Positions 9,269 to 16,490 of a stretch of 64,000 bases of DNA are shown here, piece after piece. The stretch spans positions 372,001 through 436,000 of the forward strand of contig CBDFGJ010000003.1 of NCBI GenBank assembly GCA_965247035.1, given 5' to 3'. This DNA is from Azophilus sp965247035 (GTDB lineage Bacteria > Pseudomonadota > Gammaproteobacteria > Pseudomonadales > Azotimanducaceae). Made by a program: the position numbers and the translations under genes. The notes beneath the pieces were generated by a model that had not been told where the DNA came from, did no database searches, and saw nothing but the letters and a program-made list of their open reading frames with translations. The first letter of the stretch is position 1. Every line of letters starts with the position of its first letter.

Positions 9269-10726
9269 TTAAGGCTCAATCCCCCCCATGCACAGGTACT
9301 TCACTTCCAAGTACTCATTGATGCCGTATTTTGATCCCTCCCGCCCGAGGCCGGATTCCTTGAAGCCGCCGAAGGGTGCTGCTTCGTTGGAGACGATGCC
9401 CTCGTTAATGCCGATGATGCCGTAGTCAAGGCGTTCCGCCATGCGCCATACACGCCCAATGTCGCGGGAATAGAAATAAGCGGCCAAGCCGTATTCGGTG
9501 TCGTTGGCCAGTTCGATGGCTTCCTCCTCAGTCTCGAATTTCACCAACGGCGCAACGGGGCCGAAGATTTCCTCGCGGAACACCCGCATGTTTCGTTGCA
9601 CGCCGGTCAGCACCGTCGGCTCCACGAAGCACTCCCCATTGGCGGCCCGCCGGCCGCCGACAAGCACCTCGGCGCCCTGTCCGACGGCGCTCTCGACCAT
9701 GCTGAGCACCGTATCGGCGGCACCGCGGTTGATCAGTGGGCCGATCGCCGTGCCCGGCGCCATGCCGTCACCGATGTTGAGCGCACGAACCGCCGCGGCG
9801 AACCGTTCCGCGAACACATCGTGGATACCAGACTGCACTAGGATCCGGTTGGCGCACACGCAGGTTTGGCCGGCGTTGCGGTACTTGCAGACAAGCGCTC
9901 CCTGTACGGCTGCTTCAATATCCGCATCGTTGAAGACGATGAACGGGGCGTTGCCGCCGAGTTCCATAGACGTGCGCTTAACCGTCGCCGTGCATTGCCT
10001 GAGTAGTTCCTTGCCAACTTCGGTGGAACCCGTGAAGGTCAGCTTGCGCACCTCGGGGTTGGCAGTGAGTTCAGACCCGATGGCGCGCGTTTCCCCGGCC
10101 AGCACGTTGATTACGCCTGGTGGTATGTCGGCGCGCACGGCCAGTTCAGCGATGGCCAAGGCGGATAAGGGCGTGGCGTTGGCGGGTTTGCAAACCACAG
10201 TGCAGCCCGTCGCCAGCGCCGGGCCGACCTTGCGCGTCAGCATGGCGTTGGGGAAATTCCAAGGCGTGATGCAAGCCACAACACCCACCGGCTGCTTAAT
10301 GGTGACAACGCGCTTGTCATTGGCCGGCCCCGGGATCGTATCGCCGTAGGTGCGCCGAGCCTCCTCGGCGAACCACTCAATGAAAGCAGCGCCGTAGGCG
10401 ATCTCGCCGCGCGACTCCGCGAGCGGCTTGCCCTGCTCCATCGTCATGATGATCGCCAGATCCTCTTGGTGCGCCATCATCAGGTCGAACCAGCGGCGCA
10501 GCGCCCTTGCCCGCTCCTTTGCGGTTCGCCGGCGCCAAAGTGGGAAGGCGCGGCTCGCCGCCTCAATGGCGCGACGGGTCTCCGCTTGGCCGCAGCGGGC
10601 GACCTCGGCGATCACTTGGCCGTTGGCCGGGTTGACCACAGCCGTGGTGGCGCCGCCGTCGGCATCCACCCAACGGCCATCGATGAATGCTTGGGTTTTC
10701 AGCAATTCTTGGTCTACCAATTGCAT
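9269..10726 (-). CDS. gabD: NAD(P)-dependent succinate-semialdehyde dehydrogenase (GabD type)
   Basis: Oxidises succinate semialdehyde, or a similar short aldehyde, to the acid. The 485-residue protein has the aldehyde dehydrogenase features in order: ITPWNFPNAMLTRK, FTGSTEVGKELL, the general base in MELGGNAPFIVF, and the catalytic cysteine in RNAGQTCVCANR. The C-terminal GLGREGSKYGINEYLEVKY is characteristic of GabD. It stands alone, convergent with the preceding gene, with no gabT or regulator beside it, so the physiological aldehyde is unproven. A GGAG ribosome binding site lies upstream of the ATG. Confidence 0.9.
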   Translation of the reverse strand: MQLVDQELLKTQAFIDGRWVDADGGATTAVVNPANGQVIAEVARCGQAETRRAIEAASRAFPLWRRRTAKERARALRRWFDLMMAHQEDLAIIMTMEQGKPLAESRGEIAYGAAFIEWFAEEARRTYGDTIPGPANDKRVVTIKQPVGVVACITPWNFPNAMLTRKVGPALATGCTVVCKPANATPLSALAIAELAVRADIPPGVINVLAGETRAIGSELTANPEVRKLTFTGSTEVGKELLRQCTATVKRTSMELGGNAPFIVFNDADIEAAVQGALVCKYRNAGQTCVCANRILVQSGIHDVFAERFAAAVRALNIGDGMAPGTAIGPLINRGAADTVLSMVESAVGQGAEVLVGGRRAANGECFVEPTVLTGVQRNMRVFREEIFGPVAPLVKFETEEEAIELANDTEYGLAAYFYSRDIGRVWRMAERLDYGIIGINEGIVSNEAAPFGGFKESGLGREGSKYGINEYLEVKYLCMGGIEP

Positions 10727-11189
10727 CAGCTTCTCCTACCAAAAATTAGGAAGGCAGTATGCCGCGGAACACACTTCGGCGTCCACCGGCCAAGCCATTG
10801 AGGAGGGTTGTGACCAAGGCTTTGATGCAGTGTCCGGCCGTCCGTCACGTCTCGCAGGATATCGGCGGCAACCTGGTGCCGGTGGCGCCCAAGTGGGCTG
10901 GAATTGTCAGGCTGACCAAGGATATCGGCCCCAGCACCTCGGGTTGGCGGGCGAGCTTGGGCCTCATTGCTCGTTACTCCAGCCCTACGACACCAGCCTG
11001 ATCCAAAGACCGAACAATAGGCACGATGATGACATGATTTTTGATGGCTCGCTACGGGTCACCTCGCCTGATGAGCGTTGGCAACTAAACCTCACCGGCC
11101 GCCACCTGTTTGGCAAAATCGTCACCTTGAAAGTCAGTCGGGATTGGCCATCTCATGGCGTTTTGGAATTATTTATAACTTATTTTTCA

Positions 11190-11205
11190 ATGACTTACGA
11201 GTCAT
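11190..11205. promoter_or_regulatory. Palindrome in AT-rich tract, possible operator
   Basis: The sequence ATGACTtacgAGTCAT is a perfect six-base inverted repeat around a four-base loop. It lies in an otherwise AT-rich stretch about 200 bases upstream of the VTT-oxidoreductase gene. It looks like a dimeric regulator site, but no cognate regulator is encoded nearby. It could equally be a weak hairpin. Confidence 0.35.
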
Positions 11206-11344
11206 AGAAAAAATTGGCATTGTGGCACTGCGGACACCTGCGCATCTGTCAAAGGTTGCTTGATCTACAGGCCGGCCTTGACGATTTTGGTGGGTGGCCC
11301 GGATCAAGTCGGGAGTCGGCCAATTTGTTTCGTCGCAGTTTTTT

Positions 11345-11374
11345 TTGTGCAATTTGAGCTGTGGCTGGTACGAT
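11345..11374 (+). promoter_or_regulatory. Candidate sigma70 promoter for the VTT-oxidoreductase gene
   Basis: TTGTGC (11345-11350) and TACGAT (11369-11374) are separated by 18 bases and resemble -35 and -10 elements. Transcription would start near 11381, giving a short leader before the ribosome binding site AGGGAG at 11403-11408. Confidence 0.4.
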
Positions 11375-11414
11375 GGGCCAACATAATTTGTAGTGTTTGT
11401 GCAGGGAGAGTGAA

Positions 11415-13550
11415 TTGAAAGTCAGCCGTGTCCTTCTCTTGGTGGCCATACTCGGAGCCATCGTCCTATTTTTCAGTTTCGACTTGCAACGCTACTTCAT
11501 GGTCGAGTACTTCGCCGCCCAGCGCGATGCCATTACCGCCTACCAGCAGCAAAACCCTTTGACCGTGGCGATTGCTTTCTTCATTTTGTATGTGGTCACT
11601 ACAGCGCTCTCACTGCCGGGGGCGGCGATCCTCACGCTGGTGGCTGGTGCGCTGTTCGGCTTGGCGCAGGGTTTGGTCTTGGTTTCCTTCGCCAGCTCGA
11701 TCGGCGCCACCCTAGCGTTCATTTTTGCCCGCTTTATGTTCCGTGATTGGGTCAAGTCGAAGTTTCAGCGCCAACTAGGAGCAATCGATCGAGGCGTCGA
11801 GAAGGACGGTCCGTTCTATCTGTTCGCTCTGAGGCTGGTGCCAGCCTTCCCTTTCTTCGCCGTCAATCTGGCGATGTCGGTCACCTCAATTTCGGCTTGG
11901 ACCTTCTATTGGGTGAGCCAAATCGGCATGTTGGCCGGCACCGCCGTCTACGTGAACGCTGGTGCCCAACTAGGCCAAGTTGAAGCCTTAAGCGACATTC
12001 TTTCGCCGGCCTTGCTCGCCTCCTTCGCCGCCTTGGGCCTGTTCCCCTTGGTCGCCAAGAAGGGCTTGGATTACTTCAAGGCGCGCAGCGTCTTGCGCCG
12101 CTTCAAAAAGCCTAAGCGATTCGACACCAATTTGGTCGTGATCGGCGCCGGGTCGGCCGGCCTAGTCAGCTCCTTGATCGCTGCAACGGTGAAAGCCAAG
12201 GTCACCTTGATTGAAAGGCACCGCATGGGAGGCGACTGCCTCAACACCGGTTGCGTGCCCAGCAAGGCCTTGCTGCGCTCGGCCAAGATGCTGTCCTACG
12301 CCGGCAGAGCACAGGAGTACGGCTTCAAAAACGCCCAAGTGGACTTTGAATTCTCCGAGGTGATGGAACGAGTCCAACGCATCATCAAAGCCATTGAGCC
12401 GAACGACTCAGTGGAGCGCTACAGCTCGCTGGGCGTGGATTGCGTTATGGGCGACGCTACCATCGTTTCGCCTTGGAGCGTCCGCGTCCAAGATCGGGAG
12501 ATCAGCACGCGCAACATCGTCATCGCCTCCGGTGGTTCGCCCGTTGTACCGCCCATCCCCGGGCTTAAGGAAGCGGGCTACTACACCTCGGACACGATCT
12601 GGGAATTGCGCGAACTGCCTGCTCGACTGGTCGTGCTTGGCGGCGGCCCGATCGGCTGCGAACTGGCGCAGGCGTTTTCCCGCTTCGGTGCGACTGTGAC
12701 TCAGGTGCAGCAACAAGCGCATCTCTTGATGCGCGAAGACGCTGATGTGATCGACTTCATGCAATCCCGGTTCGTCGCCGGGGGCATTCGCGTGTTGACC
12801 CATCACAAGGCGGTGCGAGTGGAAACCGATGGCGAGACCAAGAGCTTGGTGTGCCAGCGCGACGACGGTGAGGAAGTATCCTTGCCTTTCGATGCCATCC
12901 TAGTGGCTGTCGGCCGCAAACCGAACACCAAGGGCTTTGGGTTGGAGGAAGTTGGCGTCAAGATGGGCCAACGTGGGGAACTCGAAGTCGATGAGTACTT
13001 GCGTACAAACGTTCCCACCATCTATGGCTGTGGCGACGTGATCAGTCCCTATCAATTCACCCACACCGCCTCGCACGAAGCTTGGTTTGCAACCGTGAAC
13101 TCTCTGTTTGGCCCATTCAAGCGTTTCAAGGTGGACTATTCCGTGGTTCCTTGGACCACCTTTACCGACCCGGAAGTGGCGCGAGTTGGGTTGAATGAAC
13201 AGGATGCCGAGCGCCAAGGCATCGCCTATGAAGTCAGCCGATTCGATCTCAGTGAGCTGGACCGGGCGTTAGCCGACGAGGAAGGGCACGGATTCGTCAA
13301 GGTGCTAACGCCGCCCGGCAAGGACCGCATTCTTGGCGCCACCATAGTCGGCCACCACGCCGGCGACCTGATCGCGGAATTCATCGTCGCCATGAAGTGG
13401 GGCAAGGGGTTGAAGCAGGTGATGGGCGTCATCCACGTCTACCCCACCCTGAGCGAAGCCAACAAATTCGCGGCCAGCGCTTGGCGCCGAAATCACGCGC
13501 CGACGGGCCTGCTGGAATGGGTAGGCAAGTTCCACCGGCTGCGGCGCTGA
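11415..13550 (+). CDS. VTT (DedA/TVP38)-domain and flavin disulfide oxidoreductase fusion
   Basis: A 711-residue two-part protein. Residues 1 to about 225 are hydrophobic, with several membrane segments and the VTT/TVP38 core (TALSLPGAAILTLVAGALFG, then FLFALRLVP-like FYLFALRLVPAFPFF). The rest is a class I pyridine nucleotide-disulfide oxidoreductase: FAD site VIGAGSAGLVSS, redox pair GGDCLNTGCVPSKAL, NAD site VLGGGPIGCELAQAF, TIYGCGDV, and a C-terminal dimerisation region with HVYPTLSEANKFA carrying the His of the His-Glu pair. It resembles mercuric or lipoamide reductases but has no HMA domain or C-terminal cysteine pair. I chose TTG 11415 because AGGGAG lies six bases upstream. The stop overlaps the radical SAM gene's ATG by one base. 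The substrate is unknown. Confidence 0.88.
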   Translation: MKVSRVLLLVAILGAIVLFFSFDLQRYFMVEYFAAQRDAITAYQQQNPLTVAIAFFILYVVTTALSLPGAAILTLVAGALFGLAQGLVLVSFASSIGATLAFIFARFMFRDWVKSKFQRQLGAIDRGVEKDGPFYLFALRLVPAFPFFAVNLAMSVTSISAWTFYWVSQIGMLAGTAVYVNAGAQLGQVEALSDILSPALLASFAALGLFPLVAKKGLDYFKARSVLRRFKKPKRFDTNLVVIGAGSAGLVSSLIAATVKAKVTLIERHRMGGDCLNTGCVPSKALLRSAKMLSYAGRAQEYGFKNAQVDFEFSEVMERVQRIIKAIEPNDSVERYSSLGVDCVMGDATIVSPWSVRVQDREISTRNIVIASGGSPVVPPIPGLKEAGYYTSDTIWELRELPARLVVLGGGPIGCELAQAFSRFGATVTQVQQQAHLLMREDADVIDFMQSRFVAGGIRVLTHHKAVRVETDGETKSLVCQRDDGEEVSLPFDAILVAVGRKPNTKGFGLEEVGVKMGQRGELEVDEYLRTNVPTIYGCGDVISPYQFTHTASHEAWFATVNSLFGPFKRFKVDYSVVPWTTFTDPEVARVGLNEQDAERQGIAYEVSRFDLSELDRALADEEGHGFVKVLTPPGKDRILGATIVGHHAGDLIAEFIVAMKWGKGLKQVMGVIHVYPTLSEANKFAASAWRRNHAPTGLLEWVGKFHRLRR

Positions 13551-14605
13551 TGGTAGCAAGCAGCTTTGATGCCTCAATCATAACCAGCGACGTAGCCACT
13601 CCAGATAGGAAGCAATCGCCCTTTACAGCCCGGTCCATGCCATCGAATGGCGCTGATGGCCGAGATGCATCTTGGTCGATGGCGCCCAGCCGCCAGTTCT
13701 CCGATCCGGACTGGACGGCGGACGGCAAGCCCAGGGCCCGGGTCGCCTTGCGGAGACTGCGCACCCTCTGGTTCAACACCGGCTCCCTTTGCAATCTTGC
13801 TTGTGGGAACTGTTACATGGAATCCACGCCGACAAACGACCGGTTGGCCTACTTGCACTCGACGGAGGTGAGCGCTTACCTAGCCGAAGCCTCTGCACTA
13901 GATCTGCCCATCGAAGAGGTCGGCTTCACTGGCGGCGAGCCTTTCATGAATCCGGACATCGTCGCCATGCTTGAAGAGAGCTTGGCCAGCGGCTATCGGA
14001 CGCTTGTGCTCACCAACGCAATGCGGCTCATGATGAAGTGCGCCACTGGGCTTCTAGACTTGCATGCCCGCTATGGCGAACGCTTGGTGCTGCGCGTTTC
14101 CATGGACCACTACCGGCGAGAGTTGCACGAGGAGGAGCGCGGCCACCACGCCTGGGTGCCCGTCATCCAAGGTCTGCGTTGGCTGAGTGAGCAAGGATTT
14201 GTGGTGCGTGTGGCGGGGCGGCGGCGTTGGGGTGATGCGGAAGAGGAATTGAGAGCCGGTTTCCAGACCTTATTCCGCACCGAAGGCATCAACGTGGATG
14301 CGTATTCGCCGGAGTCCCTTGTCCTGTTCCCGGAAATGGACGAACAGGCCGACACGCCGGAAATCACAACCGACTGCTGGCGCATTCTTGACGTCTGTCC
14401 CGATGACCTCATGTGCGCCTCATCGCGGATGGTCGTGAAACGCAAGGGAGCGATGGCGCCCGAGGTCGTTAGTTGCACCCTCCTGCCCTATCTGCCGGCG
14501 TTCGCCTTCGGCTCTCGGTTGGCCAACGCTTTGGGCGACGTGTCGCTGAACCATCCGCACTGTTCGAAGTTCTGCGTATTGGGTGGCGGTAAGTGTTCCG
14601 GCTAG
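13550..14605 (+). CDS. Radical SAM protein of unknown function, coupled to the VTT-oxidoreductase
   Basis: A 351-residue protein with a canonical iron-sulfur motif CNLACGNCYME (CxxxCxxC) near residue 85, followed by EEVGFTGGEPFMNPD, the GGE segment that contacts SAM. The region after residue 300 is cysteine-containing (VCPDDLMCASSRM, VSCTLLP, HPHCSKFCVLGGGKCSG) and might hold an auxiliary cluster, similar in idea to SPASM domains. The ATG at 13550 overlaps the upstream TGA, implying translational coupling. The first 60 or so residues lack similarity that I recognise, so a later start (around 13625-13680) is possible. The substrate is unknown. Confidence 0.85.
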   Translation: MVASSFDASIITSDVATPDRKQSPFTARSMPSNGADGRDASWSMAPSRQFSDPDWTADGKPRARVALRRLRTLWFNTGSLCNLACGNCYMESTPTNDRLAYLHSTEVSAYLAEASALDLPIEEVGFTGGEPFMNPDIVAMLEESLASGYRTLVLTNAMRLMMKCATGLLDLHARYGERLVLRVSMDHYRRELHEEERGHHAWVPVIQGLRWLSEQGFVVRVAGRRRWGDAEEELRAGFQTLFRTEGINVDAYSPESLVLFPEMDEQADTPEITTDCWRILDVCPDDLMCASSRMVVKRKGAMAPEVVSCTLLPYLPAFAFGSRLANALGDVSLNHPHCSKFCVLGGGKCSG

Positions 14606-14745
14606 GGAACCACCCCCGCTAGTTGACGGCAACCGCACCGACGATGCTGCCGCACTTGAAGCCACGAGCTGCGCCTCCAAGCCATCATCATTCTCTTTCG
14701 TTAGTGGAACCCGACAGTGATCTTGAAAGCGATTGACATTGGGCG

Positions 14746-15369
14746 TTATTTGCTCGTTGCTGCCTGTAAGGCGTCATCAAGTTGGCCGGCGCGCGCCTTC
14801 GCCTCTCGCCCGCTCAACCGGTTGCAGTAATCGACAAACGCCGGCCGTTTCTCCAGAGCCTTCGTCATATCCAAGCCCCACTGCACATGGGACCCGACAT
14901 AGATGTCCGCCGCACTGAAACGGTCGCCGGCAACATAACCCTCTGCAACCGCCAGTTCGAGCGCATTCACCACGTTGTTCAGATTGCCGTAACCCACCAT
15001 CGCTTCCTGATCCGCAGAAGCCTCGAATCCTAATACCCGGTTCGACGTGGCCGCTTCCAACGGACCGGCGGCAAAGAACAGCCAGCGATAGTAGGCACCG
15101 CGATCATGCAGGGGCGGTGCCAGCCCCGCCTCCGGGAAAGCATCCGCTAGATAGGCGCAGATGGCCGCGCACTCGGTGACCACGACATTGCCGTGACGAA
15201 TGGCCGGCACCTTGCCCATGGGGTTGATGCTCAGGTAATCCGGGGCTTTCATACCCTCGCCATAGGCTAGCACTTGCACTTCGTAGAGTGCGCGGACTTC
15301 TTCCAGCATCCAACGCACGATGCGTCCACGGGACATGGGGTTGGTGTAAAAAATCAGTTCTTTCGCCAT
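14746..15369 (-). CDS. Glutathione S-transferase family protein
   Basis: A 207-residue cytoplasmic protein with a thioredoxin-like N-terminal domain (LIFYTNPMSRGRIVRWMLEE), the GSH-contacting NPMGKVPAIRHGNVVVTECAAI with its cis-proline and TE pair, and an all-helical C-terminal domain that includes RFSAADIYVGSHVQWG. The start at 15369 follows a strong GAGGAG seven bases upstream; a start five codons earlier is less likely. The catalytic residue could be Ser or Tyr in the first helix. The gene stands alone and the substrate cannot be inferred. Confidence 0.92.
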   Translation of the reverse strand: MAKELIFYTNPMSRGRIVRWMLEEVRALYEVQVLAYGEGMKAPDYLSINPMGKVPAIRHGNVVVTECAAICAYLADAFPEAGLAPPLHDRGAYYRWLFFAAGPLEAATSNRVLGFEASADQEAMVGYGNLNNVVNALELAVAEGYVAGDRFSAADIYVGSHVQWGLDMTKALEKRPAFVDYCNRLSGREAKARAGQLDDALQAATSK

Positions 15370-15540
15370 GAAGTAGCTCCTCAATCCATTGCCAATCGGG
15401 ATGTTTGGGCGTCACGGGCGGGCAGGCCGACGAGCGGCGAAAGACGCCAAAACCAACGTTGAGGAAATCTATCGAATTTCCCTGCGCGAAGCCAGCATCG
15501 CATATACTTCAGGCGCTGATTATTCAAGGAGACGCCACCA

Positions 15541-16008
15541 ATGGCCCTAATCGAAGGCGAAGCCGCACCTGCTTTCACCCTGACAGACACGAACGGCGAC
15601 ACAGTTTCCCTCGCCGACTTCGCCGGGAAGGACCTAGTCGTCTACTTCTATCCCAAAGACGACACCCCCGGCTGCACCAAGGAAGCCTGCGGATTTCGCG
15701 ACCTTTGGAGCGATTACCAAGCCGCTGGCGTGGCGGTGCTGGGCGTCTCCCCGGACGATGGCATCTCGCATCGGAAATTCACCGACAAATACGAACTTCC
15801 ATTCACCCTGCTTTCAGATCCCGAGCGCAAAGTCATGGAGCAATACGGCGCTTGGGGAGAAAAGACCATGTACGGCAAGAAGGTGGTGGGGGTCATTCGC
15901 TCGACGGTGTGGATCGGACCGGATGGCAACGTTCGCCGTCATTGGCGCCGGGTCAGCCGAGCGGCGGATCATCCGGCCAAGGTGCTTGAGGCGGTTACCG
16001 ATGGCTGA
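15541..16008 (+). CDS. bcp: Thioredoxin-dependent thiol peroxidase (BCP/PrxQ)
   Basis: Reduces hydrogen peroxide and organic peroxides using thioredoxin. The 155-residue protein shows FYPKDDTPGCTKEACGFRD, which holds the peroxidatic cysteine and, five residues later, the resolving cysteine of the atypical two-cysteine PrxQ group. It also shows GVSPDDGISHRKF and the Arg-containing GVIRSTVWIGPDG. An AAGGAGAC ribosome binding site precedes the ATG. It is divergent from the glutathione transferase gene, so the short interval between them may carry two oxidative-stress promoters. Confidence 0.95.
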   Translation: MALIEGEAAPAFTLTDTNGDTVSLADFAGKDLVVYFYPKDDTPGCTKEACGFRDLWSDYQAAGVAVLGVSPDDGISHRKFTDKYELPFTLLSDPERKVMEQYGAWGEKTMYGKKVVGVIRSTVWIGPDGNVRRHWRRVSRAADHPAKVLEAVTDG

Positions 16009-16280
16009 GCCTGAAGCTTTTTCCGGCCCAGTGACACAATAGCCCCCAAGCCATTGCCGAGCCGGCGGCGGTGGCCCGTGCCAATTTCTGCGCAGCACGT
16101 CCCCTCAAAGCGGTTGCGCACCGCGTCGAGGTCATGCAGCGCACTAACCCTTCGCCAAAATCTTGGAAAACAGGTCGGAATAAGCAGGTTCAACCGAATT
16201 CGTACCGGTTTCAAGTCGCTGCAGCCCGTGTTCTGGACCCGCGGATAAAGGGAGTAGGGCTGACCCCAAGCGGGAACGAT

Positions 16281-16454
16281 CTAGATCATGCGCAAAACGC
16301 CGTTTTGCCGGTATTCACAGATGACGCGCCCATCACCGTCAATGGTGGTGACGCCCGCCCCCGCAAGGCTTTCTTCACGCTCCGCTGCCTGCAAACAGGC
16401 CATGGCCCACAGGCCAAGAACGCCACGATTGCCAAGCCCGCTTTTCGCGGCCAA
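16281..16454 (-). pseudogene. Short DUF2782-like remnant beside polA
   Basis: On the reverse strand a 57-codon frame from a TTG at 16454 (AGGAG four bases upstream) ends VTTIDGDGRVICEYRQNGVL, then four more residues. This resembles the conserved core of DUF2782 proteins (pattern V-E-Y-R-x-N-G), whose gene commonly sits next to polA in pseudomonads. The usual second half, after the RxNG motif, is missing because the frame stops. It may be a degraded gene or a truncated but expressed one. The rest of the 16009-16490 interval holds nothing I can support. Confidence 0.4.
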
Positions 16455-16490
16455 ACTGCTCCTTTGTTTTGCAAGCGCATAGGCTAAAGG

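Larger units (their letters stand above)
10727..11414. other. Intergenic region between divergent genes
   Basis: About 690 bases without a supportable gene. The left part, to about 11.0 kb, is GC-rich and only has short chance reading frames. From about 11.17 to 11.22 kb it becomes strongly AT-rich and contains a palindrome. A plausible promoter for the oxidoreductase gene lies just before 11.38 kb. Both are entered separately. Confidence 0.5.

Noticed and set aside
13397..13549. A 51-residue N-terminal extension of the radical SAM protein
   Set aside because: It lies wholly inside the oxidoreductase coding region in another frame and lacks similarity; the coupled ATG at 13550 is more natural.
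16071..16487. A 138-codon forward frame before polA
   Set aside because: It is antisense to the DUF2782-like remnant and shows no domain or ribosome binding site.
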